Assembly: GCA_018266555.1 (NCBI GenBank) | Contig: JAFEAF010000010.1 | Span: forward strand, 169,889-233,888 | Reading direction: 5' to 3' | DNA length: 64,000 bases | From: Bacteroidota bacterium | GTDB lineage: Bacteria; Bacteroidota; Bacteroidia; Chitinophagales; Chitinophagaceae | Shown here: piece by piece, positions 43,631 through 52,745 of the stretch | How the letters are laid out: every line of letters starts with the position of its first letter | Position numbering within the stretch: position 1 is the stretch's first letter | The notes under the pieces: model-generated | Database searches by the model: none | The model's input: the letters and a program-made list of their open reading frames with translations, nothing else | Told to the model about the DNA's origin: nothing | Translations under genes and position numbers: made by a program

Positions 43631-45874
43631 ATGAAACAAATATTAGTATATTCTTGTTTTTTTATTTTTTCATCATCGTTGTTAGCACAATCAATTTCCC
43701 GGTATGATTTGCATTTTGATTCCCTGGCAAAACGATGGGATGAAGCAATGCCATTGGGAAATGGATGGCTTGGGGCATTGATCTGGCAAAAAGATGATAA
43801 ACTTAGAATGTCCTTGGACAGGGTAGATCTTTGGGATGACCGGCCCATGCCTGAAATAAACCAACTAACTTTCAAATGGGTGGCGGAAAAAGTGAAATTG
43901 AATCAATATGATTCCGTTCAAAAAATTGGCGATGAACCGTATAAAATATATCCTGCGCCTACAAAAATTCCCGGCGCTGCATTGGAATTTGATATAAATT
44001 CTTTCGGAAAAGTAGTTTCCAATGAACTGGATATTGAACAGGCAATCTGCAGGGTTCGATGGGATAGCGGGGTTGAATTAGAAACCTATGTTTGTGCACA
44101 AAGTAATCATGGCGTATTTATTTTTCGAAATGTGAACGATACAATAAATATTCAGATCATTCCCCCGCCTTATCATTCAGGTAAAGAAGGAGTGACAGGT
44201 AATACTGTAGAAGGACAGGGGTTGGAAAGTCTCGGTTATCAAAAAGGTAATATTGTCAGAGAAAAAAACTTTATTCAATACTATCAGCCATGCAATAATG
44301 GAACATCTTATACTGTAACGGTTAGCTGGCATTTTACGAACCATGAAATCAGGGGTAAATGGCATATAAGCAAAACAGATTCCGAAAACCAATCCCAACA
44401 AACTGAGTCAACGGATACAACTTTGGCAAGTCATGTAAAATGGTGGAAGGATTATTGGAATCGTTCATCCGTTTCTTTGCCCGATTCCATTTTAGAAAGG
44501 CAGTATTATCTTGATATGTATAAATTCGGCTGTGTAGCAAGAAGTAATACTCCACCCATTTCTTTACAGGCAGTATGGACGGCAGATAATGGAAACCTTC
44601 CCCCATGGAAAGGCGATATTCACAATGACCTGAATACGGAACTCAGTTACTGGCCGGGATATGTATCCAACCATCTTGACCTTACAGCAAGTTTTACAAA
44701 CTGGCTCTGGAAAGTAAAAAATGAAAATAAAAAATGGACAAAACACTATTTTGAGACTGATGGATTAAATGTACCAGGTGTTGCAACAATAAGCGGTAAA
44801 CCGATGGGAGGATGGATTCAATATTCCATGAGCCCGACAACGGTAGCATGGTTATCACAAAACTTTTACTGGCAATGGAAGTATTCCCTGGATACTAAGT
44901 TTTTAAAAGAAAGATGTCTGCCGTATTTTAAAGAAATTGAAAAATATCTATCCGGTATCAGGATAAGGGACAATATAACCGGTAAGTATAAACTTCCGAT
45001 AAGTTCTTCACCTGAATACCATGATAACAGCATTCATGCATGGTTCAGTCATTTTACTAATTACGATCTTTCACTAATAAAATATTTCTATCTGAAGTAT
45101 GGCGAAATTTTGAAAATACAAAACCCAGCTGAAGCAAATCAAATTCTATCAGAAGAAAGAATGTATCCCGGGTTGGATGTTAATGAAACAGGACTATCTG
45201 TTGCACCCGGCCAGGATCTTGAAAAATCACACCGTCATTTATCACAGTACATGTCCATATTCCCGCTGGGAATTTTGAACTTTGATAATGAGAAAGACAA
45301 AGAGATTATCAGTAAATCCATTCGTTGGATCGAAGAAAAAGGAACCCGGAACTGGTGCGGCTACACGTTTAGTTGGATGGGTAGTATTTATGCAAAGATT
45401 AATAAAGGAAATAAAGCGGCAGAAATGCTTCGTGACTTTGCCGCAAATTTTTGTTCGATCAATAGTTTTCATTTGAATGGGGATCAAAAAGGAGGACACT
45501 ATTCATCATTTACCTACCGGCCGTTTACATTAGAAGGAAATTTTGCATTTGCCCGTGGCATACAGGAAATGTTGATTCGGAGTGATAGAGGATATATTGA
45601 AATCTTTCCCGCCGTGCCGGATGACTGGCTCAATGTTTCTTTTAAAACCTTTAGAACTGAAGGCGCTTTCCTGGTATCAGCTCAAAAAGAAAATGGTGTT
45701 GTGAAAGAAATAATTATTAAAAGTGAAGCCGGCGGTCGGTTAAATATTAAATTACCTTTTAAAAACCGGATCGTAACAGGGGTTAATGCCCAGAAGGTGA
45801 TTGTAAAAAATGAAATTGCTTCTGTTCATGTATCAAAAGGAAGTACTGTTATTTTCCGGCCGGCAAATGAATAA
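43631..45874 (+). CDS. GH95-like alpha-L-fucosidase/galactosidase family protein
   Basis: 747 residues, signal peptide 1-~19. The N-terminal beta-sandwich opens WDEAMPLGNGWLGALIW, followed by a (alpha/alpha)6 barrel. ISLQAVWTADNGNLPPWKGDIHNDLNTELSYWPGY corresponds to the GH95 active-site stretch. GRxxGHxHLS-like features are replaced by EKSHRHLSQYMSIFPLG near residue 535. GH95 enzymes remove alpha-1,2-linked L-fucose or L-galactose. This member belongs to the divergent branch (LSLDRxDLWDxRP in place of LNEDTLW), so its substrate is less certain. Gap to the GH29 gene is 42 bp. Confidence 0.8.
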   Translation: MKQILVYSCFFIFSSSLLAQSISRYDLHFDSLAKRWDEAMPLGNGWLGALIWQKDDKLRMSLDRVDLWDDRPMPEINQLTFKWVAEKVKLNQYDSVQKIGDEPYKIYPAPTKIPGAALEFDINSFGKVVSNELDIEQAICRVRWDSGVELETYVCAQSNHGVFIFRNVNDTINIQIIPPPYHSGKEGVTGNTVEGQGLESLGYQKGNIVREKNFIQYYQPCNNGTSYTVTVSWHFTNHEIRGKWHISKTDSENQSQQTESTDTTLASHVKWWKDYWNRSSVSLPDSILERQYYLDMYKFGCVARSNTPPISLQAVWTADNGNLPPWKGDIHNDLNTELSYWPGYVSNHLDLTASFTNWLWKVKNENKKWTKHYFETDGLNVPGVATISGKPMGGWIQYSMSPTTVAWLSQNFYWQWKYSLDTKFLKERCLPYFKEIEKYLSGIRIRDNITGKYKLPISSSPEYHDNSIHAWFSHFTNYDLSLIKYFYLKYGEILKIQNPAEANQILSEERMYPGLDVNETGLSVAPGQDLEKSHRHLSQYMSIFPLGILNFDNEKDKEIISKSIRWIEEKGTRNWCGYTFSWMGSIYAKINKGNKAAEMLRDFAANFCSINSFHLNGDQKGGHYSSFTYRPFTLEGNFAFARGIQEMLIRSDRGYIEIFPAVPDDWLNVSFKTFRTEGAFLVSAQKENGVVKEIIIKSEAGGRLNIKLPFKNRIVTGVNAQKVIVKNEIASVHVSKGSTVIFRPANE

Positions 45875-45922
45875 TTATAAACTGTAAAACCATACATCAT
45901 TCATTTTACTAAAACATAGCTT

Positions 45923-47293
45923 ATGCCTGGTCATACTTCCCGTAAGAAATTTTTAAAAAAAATTATGGCCGGTATTGCCGGCTCTGCATTGATTCCTGAC
46001 GTACTTAAAGCTTCGGCAGGATTTTCAGATGAAATGAATATGCAATCAATGCAGCAGAAAAAATATTTCAGCGCTAATGATACCATTCAGATCGGGTTGA
46101 TCGGCGCAGGTGGTATGGGAACAGCCGATGCCAATACAGCTATCACAGTGCCGGGAGTGAAACTGGTTGCGGCTTGCGACTTGTATGATGGCCGGCTGGC
46201 CGCAGCAAGGAAAAATTATGGAAATGATATTTTTACTACAAAAGACTATAGGGAAATCCTCCATAGAAAGGACATTGATGCTGTGATAGTAGGCACTCCT
46301 GATCATTGGCATAAAGACATTTCTGTGGACGCCATGAACAATAAAAAATCGGTGTATTGTGAAAAACCAATGGTACATGATATTTCTGAAGGAGCAGAGG
46401 TGGTGACTGCACAAAATAAAAACCAGGTGGTATTCCAGGTGGGCAGCCAGGGTATGAGTTCGCTGGGAAATGAAAAAGCAAAAGAACTGCTGGCTGCCGG
46501 TGCAATAGGAAAATTAAATTATGCAGAAGGTTTCTGGGCACGCAATTCTCCTGAAGGAGCCTGGCAATATACAATCCCTGAAGAAGCTTCTGATAAGACA
46601 GTTGACTGGAAAATGTTTTTGAATAAATATCCTGATCGCCCCTTTGATGCCAAACGTTTTTTTCGCTGGCGTTGCTACCGGGATTATGGTACCGGTGTTT
46701 CCGGAGATTTGTTTGTTCACCTGTTTTCCAGTTTGCATTTTATCACCAACTCAAAAGGCCCGCAAAAGATCATGGCTATGGGTGGGCTTCGTTACTGGAA
46801 AGACGGAAGGGAAGTGCCTGATATTTTAATGGGAATGTTTGATTATCCTGAAACAGCAGAACATCCGCCATTCAACTTATCACTTCGTGTAAATTTTGTG
46901 GATGGTACGGGAGATAATACTTATTTAAGATTAGTAGGTAGTGAAGGCAGCATGAATGTGGAATGGGATAAGGTTACGTTGTTTCATAATAAAGCTTATG
47001 CTCCTGCTGATGACCCGCTGCTGGCAACGAAGCTAAAAAAAGAGAGCGAAAATAATTATCAGAGAAAAACGATGATACAACCGGATGCTACCGTTTTCAA
47101 AGCGGAAGATGGTTATAAAGGCGCTCACTTCGATCATTTCTATAATTTCTTTTCTGCTATCCGGGAAAAAAGAAATGTGGCGGAAGATGCATTATTCGGT
47201 TATCGTGCCGCAGCACCTGCTTTACTTTGCAACGACAGCTATTTCAATGAAAAACCCATCAGGTGGGATCCCGTAAATTTAAAATTACTGTGA
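45923..47293 (+). CDS. Gfo/Idh/MocA-family oxidoreductase, probably exported
   Basis: 456 residues. N-terminal SRKKFLKKIMAGIAGSALIP resembles a Tat or Sec leader. A Rossmann domain follows: IGLIGAGGMGTADANTA, then CEKPMVHDISEG with the family's catalytic EKP lysine. The C-terminal domain has FFRWRCYRDYGTGVSGDLFVHLF and GSEGSMNVEWD. Such enzymes oxidise or reduce sugar hydroxyls with NAD(P). In Bacteroidota, exported members are coupled with DUF1080 proteins in 3-keto-glycoside cleavage. The next gene is a DUF1080 protein, which favours that role here (inference). Confidence 0.88.
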   Translation: MPGHTSRKKFLKKIMAGIAGSALIPDVLKASAGFSDEMNMQSMQQKKYFSANDTIQIGLIGAGGMGTADANTAITVPGVKLVAACDLYDGRLAAARKNYGNDIFTTKDYREILHRKDIDAVIVGTPDHWHKDISVDAMNNKKSVYCEKPMVHDISEGAEVVTAQNKNQVVFQVGSQGMSSLGNEKAKELLAAGAIGKLNYAEGFWARNSPEGAWQYTIPEEASDKTVDWKMFLNKYPDRPFDAKRFFRWRCYRDYGTGVSGDLFVHLFSSLHFITNSKGPQKIMAMGGLRYWKDGREVPDILMGMFDYPETAEHPPFNLSLRVNFVDGTGDNTYLRLVGSEGSMNVEWDKVTLFHNKAYAPADDPLLATKLKKESENNYQRKTMIQPDATVFKAEDGYKGAHFDHFYNFFSAIREKRNVAEDALFGYRAAAPALLCNDSYFNEKPIRWDPVNLKLL

Positions 47294-47333
47294 ATTATTA
47301 AAAAAAAATATTTGCAATCATTAAATTATTTTT

Positions 47334-48047
47334 ATGCTAAAATCAATTTTGCTTTCTGCTATAATCCTTACCTGTTTTACAATTTTTTCATTTGCACAAC
47401 AAAAGAACAATACGCTGACAACTGCAGAAAAAAAAGCAGGCTGGAAACTTTTATTTAACGGGAAAACCATTGACGGATGGAGAATGTATAAAAACCGCCC
47501 GGCCGATTCCTGGTCGGTTAAAGATGGAAACCTTTATTGCAAAGGAAGCACAACAGATAAGAGCGATAAACGGGCGGACATCATCACCACAGACCAATAC
47601 GGTGATTTTGAATTATCTGTCGAATGGAAAATTTCACCCCAGGGGAACAGCGGCATACTGTATCATGTCACCGAGGATTTTGATGCTTCTTACCTCAGCG
47701 GGCCTGAATACCAATTGATAGATGACGATCATTTTCCTGAAAAATTGGAAAACTGGCAACATACTGCTGCGGATTATGCTATGTACCCCGCTTCATCAAG
47801 ACCCACTAAACCAGTGGGTCAATATAATGTTTCAAAAATTATTGTGAAAGGAGCTCATCGTGAATATTGGCTGAATGGAGTGAAAGTGGTGGAGTTTGAT
47901 GCATGGACTGATGACTGGTATAAACGAAAAGCAGCAGGCAAATGGAAAGATGCAACCGGTTATGGGATGGCAAAAACAGGATATATCTGCCTGCAGGATC
48001 ATGGAAGTGAAATGTGGTTTAGAAATATTAAGATCCGGAAATTGTAA
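47334..48047 (+). CDS. DUF1080 family secreted protein (3-keto-disaccharide hydrolase-like)
   Basis: 237 residues, signal peptide 1-~21. A single concanavalin-like beta-jelly-roll of the DUF1080 family: GWKLLFNGKTIDGWRMY, DSWSVKDGNLYCKG, FELSVEWKISPQGNSGILYHV, SGPEYQLIDDDHF and GYICLQDHGSEMWFRNIKIRKL. Some members hydrolyse or eliminate 3-keto-glycosides; others are only predicted binding domains. It lies directly downstream of an exported Gfo/Idh/MocA enzyme that could make the 3-keto substrate. Confidence 0.87.
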   Translation: MLKSILLSAIILTCFTIFSFAQQKNNTLTTAEKKAGWKLLFNGKTIDGWRMYKNRPADSWSVKDGNLYCKGSTTDKSDKRADIITTDQYGDFELSVEWKISPQGNSGILYHVTEDFDASYLSGPEYQLIDDDHFPEKLENWQHTAADYAMYPASSRPTKPVGQYNVSKIIVKGAHREYWLNGVKVVEFDAWTDDWYKRKAAGKWKDATGYGMAKTGYICLQDHGSEMWFRNIKIRKL

Positions 48048-48116
48048 TTTGAATGGAGTAAAAAAATTTAACAGGTACCAGCAACCCACCTTTTATTAAA
48101 AAAATTAAAATATTTC

Positions 48117-49220
48117 ATGAAGAAATTTTCTTTTATTCTGGGTATTCTTTTTACGCTTTGTTTTGCAAACAAATCATTTACTCAAAGTAAAATTGAAAAC
48201 CTGATTATCATTACAACGGATGGATATCGCTGGCAGGAAGTTTTTAAAGGGATGGACTCTGTCATTGCCAATAATTCCAAATACAACCAGGGCGATAGCG
48301 GTTATATTTTTAAAACGTATTGGAATGATGATGTGAACGAAAGAAGAAAAATGCTGATGCCGTTTTTATGGAATACCATACAGGCACAGGGGCAGATTTA
48401 TGGAAACAGGGAGTACAACAATAATGTAGATAATGCCAATCCGTATTGGTTTTCTTATCCGGGATACAATGAAATTTTTACAGGGTATCCGGATACCGCA
48501 GTGAATAGCAATGATTACAAACCGAATCCAAATACTACTGTTTTGGAATTTTTAAATCATCAACCTGCTTTCAAAGGGAAGGTAGCTGCATTCGGCGCAT
48601 GGGAAGCGTTTGACCGAATTTTAAATGAACAACGAAGTGGTATTCCTGTTTTTTCTGCTTTTGATTCTGTCGGAGGAAAACATCCTACGGCAAGCGAACA
48701 ACTCATTAATACCATGCGGGCAGATTCTTACAAACCCTGGTTAGAAGATGAATGCCTTGATGTATTCACGCATTATGAAGCGATAGACTACCTGAAAAAT
48801 AAAAAGCCGAAGGTGCTTTATATTTCATATGGAGAAACGGATGAGTGGGCACATTCCGGCAAATACCGCTCTTACCTGGATGCAGCACACCAGGTTGATG
48901 CATGGATTCAAAAGATCTGGTATTTTATTCAAAGCGATCCGCAATACAAAAACAAAACGGCCTTGTTTATAACGGTGGACCATGGTAGAGGCGACTTAAA
49001 GAAAAACCAATGGACCGATCATGGCAGTGATATACCTGGTGCGCATGAAATCTGGTTTGCCGTATTGGGGCCCGGCATAAAAAATGGTGGAGAAATAAAA
49101 GAGCCTATGCAGGTTTATCAGAAACAATTTGCACAAACCATGGCTAAATTGCTTGGATACACGTTCAAAACCGATCACCCGGTAGGTGAAGAAATAAAAT
49201 CTGTAATTAATAACAAATGA
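48117..49220 (+). CDS. Alkaline-phosphatase-superfamily secreted hydrolase
   Basis: 367 residues, signal peptide 1-~22. Metal-site motifs of the alkaline phosphatase/phosphodiesterase superfamily are visible: LIIITTDGYRWQEVF (first aspartate), WFSYPGYNEIFTGYPD (probable nucleophile Ser/Thr), YISYGETDEWAH (aspartate and histidine) and ALFITVDHGRG with TDHGSDIPGAHEIWF (remaining ligands). The substrate could be a phosphate or phosphodiester on glycan or nucleotide. Its place in the fucosidase run suggests removal of a decoration (inference). It overlaps the next gene by four bases. Confidence 0.82.
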   Translation: MKKFSFILGILFTLCFANKSFTQSKIENLIIITTDGYRWQEVFKGMDSVIANNSKYNQGDSGYIFKTYWNDDVNERRKMLMPFLWNTIQAQGQIYGNREYNNNVDNANPYWFSYPGYNEIFTGYPDTAVNSNDYKPNPNTTVLEFLNHQPAFKGKVAAFGAWEAFDRILNEQRSGIPVFSAFDSVGGKHPTASEQLINTMRADSYKPWLEDECLDVFTHYEAIDYLKNKKPKVLYISYGETDEWAHSGKYRSYLDAAHQVDAWIQKIWYFIQSDPQYKNKTALFITVDHGRGDLKKNQWTDHGSDIPGAHEIWFAVLGPGIKNGGEIKEPMQVYQKQFAQTMAKLLGYTFKTDHPVGEEIKSVINNK

Positions 49221-50635
49221 TAAAAAAAAATTGTAAAAAATTTTTCCTGATCTTTTTTTTCCTGCCCTTGTTAACCTTGGGCCAGGGGAAAGGGCCGCTG
49301 CCTACAAAACAACAATTGGCCTGGCATGATATGGAGTTTTATCTGTTTGTGCATTTTGGCCCCAATACATTTACGGATAAGGAATGGGGATTGGGTGATG
49401 AGCCGGAAGATGTTTTTAATCCCTCTGATATAGATTGTAAACAATGGTGCCGTATTGCCAAGGCATCAGGAGCAAAAGGAATTATTATCACAGCCAAACA
49501 TCATGACGGGTTTTGTTTATGGCCCAGCAAATATTCTACACATACGGTGAGAGAAAGCAAATGGAAAAACGGTAAAGGAGATGTGTTGAAAGAATTATCT
49601 GAGGCCTGCAAAGAATATGGGTTGAAATTCGGAGTTTATATTTCTCCCTGGGATCGCAATCATCCAAAATACGGAACACCGGAATACAATGATGTGTTTG
49701 TAAACATGATGAAAGAAATATTTCAGAATTACGGACCAATCTGGGAGCTGTGGTGGGATGGGGCTAATGGCGAAGGGCCTAATGGGAAAAAACAAGTGTA
49801 TGACTGGCGGAGATTTGAAAATACGGTTAGAAGCCTTTCGCCAAAGACAATTATCTTCAGCGATATTGGCCCCGATGCGAGATGGTGTGGCAATGAAAAA
49901 GGAATTGCCGGAAAAACAAACTGGAATTATCTCGATACGGCAGGATTCACAAGGGGAATTGGTGCGCCACCCAATGATACTTTGAATATGGGGAATGTAA
50001 ATGGGAAAAACTGGATACCGGCAGAGTGTGATGTCAGCATCAGGCCGGGATGGTTTTGGCATGAACAGGAAGATGATAAAGTGAAAACGCCGGAGCAATT
50101 ATTTACCCTGTATCTGAAATCAGTGGGACGGGGCGCTAATTTATTATTGAATGTACCACCCAACCGGAAAGGGCTCATCTCGCCGGAAGATTCTGTGGCA
50201 TTAGCAGGATTTAAAAACCTCAGAGATGAAAATTTCCGGGATAATTTATTGAAAGAGGCGAGAGCGTATTATGAATTTTCGGGAAAAGAAATTTTATCCA
50301 AAGGGATCAAGGTACGGAATTTTGGTTCCGGCTCTTATGGCGCCAATATTCCGGATTTTACTGTGGAATTTTTTAAACCCACCACTATCAACTGTATCAT
50401 TTTGCGTGAAGCGATTCATTTAGGACAAACCGTAAAGCATTTTAAAATTCAATTAATACATTTCAATAAACCGGTAGGAGAAATAGAAGGCACCACAATC
50501 GGCAGAAAACGGATTCTGACATTTCCTTCACAGTTAGTCACCTCGTTTCATGTTTCTCTTGACGATAAAAGAGGAAATGATAATGTAAGCGGTGTGGCTG
50601 CGTATCTGATTAATGAAAAGCTGGTGGAAAAATAG
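49217..50635 (+). CDS. GH29 alpha-L-fucosidase (second copy, short form)
   Basis: 472 residues, signal peptide 1-~22. The GH29 barrel shows FYLFVHFGPNTFTDKEWG, ITAKHHDGFCLWPSKYS and YISPWDRNHP. The nucleophile aspartate is in PIWELWWDGANGEG (~180). LLNVPPNRKGLISPED and a C-terminal beta domain close it. It is only distantly like the first GH29 (41453-43588) and lacks PA14. It belongs to the branch with narrower linkage specificity (GH29-B-like), by impression only. Last gene of the run, followed by a terminator. Confidence 0.9.
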   Translation: MIKKNCKKFFLIFFFLPLLTLGQGKGPLPTKQQLAWHDMEFYLFVHFGPNTFTDKEWGLGDEPEDVFNPSDIDCKQWCRIAKASGAKGIIITAKHHDGFCLWPSKYSTHTVRESKWKNGKGDVLKELSEACKEYGLKFGVYISPWDRNHPKYGTPEYNDVFVNMMKEIFQNYGPIWELWWDGANGEGPNGKKQVYDWRRFENTVRSLSPKTIIFSDIGPDARWCGNEKGIAGKTNWNYLDTAGFTRGIGAPPNDTLNMGNVNGKNWIPAECDVSIRPGWFWHEQEDDKVKTPEQLFTLYLKSVGRGANLLLNVPPNRKGLISPEDSVALAGFKNLRDENFRDNLLKEARAYYEFSGKEILSKGIKVRNFGSGSYGANIPDFTVEFFKPTTINCIILREAIHLGQTVKHFKIQLIHFNKPVGEIEGTTIGRKRILTFPSQLVTSFHVSLDDKRGNDNVSGVAAYLINEKLVEK

Positions 50636-50656
50636 AGGCTATACTTCATACCACTG

Positions 50657-50684
50657 AAGCCTTTCCCCTTTTTGGGAAAGGCTT
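50657..50684 (+). terminator. Terminator of the glycan-degradation run
   Basis: AAGCCTTTCCC pairs with GGGAAAGGCTT (11-bp perfect stem, loop CTTTTT), 21 bp after the last GH29 stop. The downstream strand is not T-rich, but the stem is strong. Confidence 0.65.
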
Positions 50685-50706
50685 TAAACATTATGCAATT
50701 GTTCCC

Positions 50707-50750
50707 GCAACGTCCCGGCTGGTACACAAACCCCGGAAAAGAGATGTTGC
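50707..50750. repeat. Imperfect hairpin, REP-like
   Basis: GCAAC...CCCGG on the left and CCCCGG...GTTGC on the right form an interrupted stem in the gene-free stretch 50636-50968. It is distinct from the terminators on either side. The rest of that stretch shows no gene or clear element. Confidence 0.4.
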
Positions 50751-50908
50751 TAAGAATATTAATCATTTTCCTGGCTTTTTTCACACAACCCAATCTCCAA
50801 TCTATCAAAGTTTTGCTGTGAATCGAGCGTACTAAGTAACGATAAGCCCCTGCGGAGATTTGTTTAAGGCTGAAATTTTGAACAACCAATCTTTTAAAAC
50901 ATATAAAA

Positions 50909-50930
50909 AATCCCGCTGGATTGCGGGATT
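50909..50930 (-). terminator. Terminator of the 50969-51304 gene
   Basis: AATCCCGC pairs with GCGGGATT (8-bp perfect stem, 6-nt loop). On the minus strand it is followed by TTTTTTAT, a proper T-run. Confidence 0.75.
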
Positions 50931-50968
50931 CATCAATTTATTTAATCGGCTCTTTAACTTCTCAGAAA

Positions 50969-51304
50969 TTATTTTTGCTTAAACTTCTGAATCAATCCGG
51001 GCAATGCACCGGAAATAGCTCCGGTAATTCCTGGTGATAAACCAAATTTGCTGCCAAGGCTGCTTACCAATCCGCCTTCAATAGCACCAGTAAGCGGGCT
51101 GTTTGATGTCAGCATTCCTTCTAAACTTGATAATAATCCGCCTCCGCCACCTGATTGTGCCGGGGTTGATTGGCTTTGTACGGTATTGTTCACATGATTG
51201 GCGATCTCATTGTGAATAGCTTCCTGCTGTTCGGGTGGTAAAGAAGTGATTTCAGGATGATTGCCCAATTCCTGTTTTACTGCATTTAAAATGTCATCAA
51301 ACAT
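50969..51304 (-). CDS. Small hypothetical protein, glycine-rich, DUF937-like
   Basis: 111 residues. The N-terminal helix (MFDDILNAVKQELGNHPEI) and PEQQEAIHNEIANHV are followed by a glycine linker (SGGGGGLLSSLEGML). The C-terminus has LVSSLGSKFGLSPGITGAISGALPGLIQKF, resembling the alternating small-residue repeats of DUF937-type proteins. No signal peptide or catalytic motif is seen. It has its own downstream terminator. Function unknown; coding is well supported by the terminator and regular composition. Confidence 0.7.
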   Translation of the reverse strand: MFDDILNAVKQELGNHPEITSLPPEQQEAIHNEIANHVNNTVQSQSTPAQSGGGGGLLSSLEGMLTSNSPLTGAIEGGLVSSLGSKFGLSPGITGAISGALPGLIQKFKQK

Positions 51305-51414
51305 AGATTTTTGATTTTATTAGTGAAGATAACTTGATAATGGTCGAAGTTACAGGTTACATTGAATTCAGATGTTAATCATTTGAAAAGGCAAATAATT
51401 TTTTTCAATCCAAC

Positions 51415-51912
51415 CTAAATTTTTGAAATATCAAAAGAAAGATTGATCTCCTTGATCATCGCTTCAACTTTCCTGTATTTCACTCCTGCTTTGTCCAGCA
51501 TAATACGGGAAGCTTTGAAGATATCATTTCCACTATACTTGTCTGAGAGATAAATGACTTCGCTGATACCGGATTGAATGATAGCTTTGGAACATTCATT
51601 GCAGGGAAATAATGCGGTATAAATTTTACAACACTTCAGATCCATACCAATATTATTTAAAATAGCATTCAATTCCGCATGGCAGATGAAAGGATACTTT
51701 GTATTTAAATATTCACCCTCTTTTTGCCAGGGAAATTCATCATCGCTGCACCCGATGGGCAAACCATTGTATCCGGCACCTACAATTTTATTTTTTTCAT
51801 TGACAATGCAGGCGCCAACCTGGGTGTTGGGATCTTTACTTCTTTTTGCAGATAACAGGGCAACTCCCATAAAATATTCATCCCACGAAATGTAATCCTG
51901 GCGTTTTTTCAT
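51415..51912 (-). CDS. Deoxycytidylate (dCMP) deaminase family protein
   Basis: 165 residues. Converts dCMP to dUMP for thymidylate supply. Zinc-site motifs are CHAELNAI (His and catalytic Glu) and PCNECSKAI. The N-terminal WDEYFMGVALLSAKRSKDPNTQVGACIV and GAGYNGLPIGCSDDEFPW match the dCMP deaminase/ComEB group. It lies 43 bp downstream of the enoyl-CoA hydratase gene and may be cotranscribed. It could also be a late-competence ComEB-like protein, but enzymatic residues are complete. Confidence 0.9.
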   Translation of the reverse strand: MKKRQDYISWDEYFMGVALLSAKRSKDPNTQVGACIVNEKNKIVGAGYNGLPIGCSDDEFPWQKEGEYLNTKYPFICHAELNAILNNIGMDLKCCKIYTALFPCNECSKAIIQSGISEVIYLSDKYSGNDIFKASRIMLDKAGVKYRKVEAMIKEINLSFDISKI

Positions 51913-51955
51913 TAAAAAATATTTTATTCGATAAGATTATTCTGTCTGATGCAAT

Positions 51956-52732
51956 TTAGTTTCCGGTAAAATTTGCTTTTCTTTTTTCTATAAATGCGGC
52001 AATGCCTTCTTTCATATCCTTTGTACTGAAACATTTTCCGAATTCTTTGACTTCTGTTTCATAGCCATTCATAGATTCATCAAAAACAGCATTGGCAGAT
52101 TGGATACATCCTGCAACGGCTAACGGAGCTTTACTGTTGATTAGAGTTAAAATCGTTTTTGTTTTATTCAGCAATTCTTCCTGGGGCACTACATAATTTA
52201 CCAACCCGTATTGCAATGCCGTATTTGCATCAATCATGTTGGCAGTAATCAGTAGTTCAATGGCCCTTCCTTTACCGATCAGTTGCGTTAACCGTTGTGT
52301 ACCGCCATAACCCGGGATCAATCCCAGGTTTACTTCCGGCTGACCAAACTTTGCATTTTCACTTGCAACCCGGAAATGACAACTCATCGCTAATTCACAC
52401 CCTCCGCCTAATGCAAATCCGTTCACGGCAGCAACGATAGGTTTGGGGCAATCTTCAATTTTGAAAAAAATAATCTGCCCTTTTTCTGACAGCATCATTG
52501 CCTCTTCATGATTCAACCCCAAAAACTCACTGATATCAGCTCCGGCAACAAAAGATTTAGTACCTGCGCCGGTAATGATTGCAGCTTTTATCAGGCTATT
52601 CTTATAAATTTCATCCACTACTTCGTTGAGCTCTTCCATTACACTTTTGTTCAGAGCATTTAGTTTATCGGGGCGATTGATGATGATTGTGAGAATGCCG
52701 TTTTCTAAATTCGTAAGTAATGTTTGATACAT
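51956..52732 (-). CDS. Enoyl-CoA hydratase/isomerase family protein
   Basis: 258 residues of the crotonase fold. GAGTKSFVAGADISEF forms the oxyanion region. GFALGGGCELAMSCHFRVASENAKFGQPEVNLGLIPGYGGTQRL carries both usual catalytic glutamates. EAIAAFIEKRKANFTG-like ending (KEGIAAFIEKRKANF) is typical. It hydrates short-chain enoyl-CoA, crotonyl-CoA most likely. It begins 13 bp after the B12-binding protein stop, hinting at linked acyl-CoA metabolism. Confidence 0.92.
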   Translation of the reverse strand: MYQTLLTNLENGILTIIINRPDKLNALNKSVMEELNEVVDEIYKNSLIKAAIITGAGTKSFVAGADISEFLGLNHEEAMMLSEKGQIIFFKIEDCPKPIVAAVNGFALGGGCELAMSCHFRVASENAKFGQPEVNLGLIPGYGGTQRLTQLIGKGRAIELLITANMIDANTALQYGLVNYVVPQEELLNKTKTILTLINSKAPLAVAGCIQSANAVFDESMNGYETEVKEFGKCFSTKDMKEGIAAFIEKRKANFTGN

Positions 52733-52745
52733 ACTATTATTTATT

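Noticed and set aside
50548-50889. Minus-strand frame of 113 codons
   Set aside because: It crosses the end of the GH29 gene, a terminator and the REP-like hairpin, with no family likeness.
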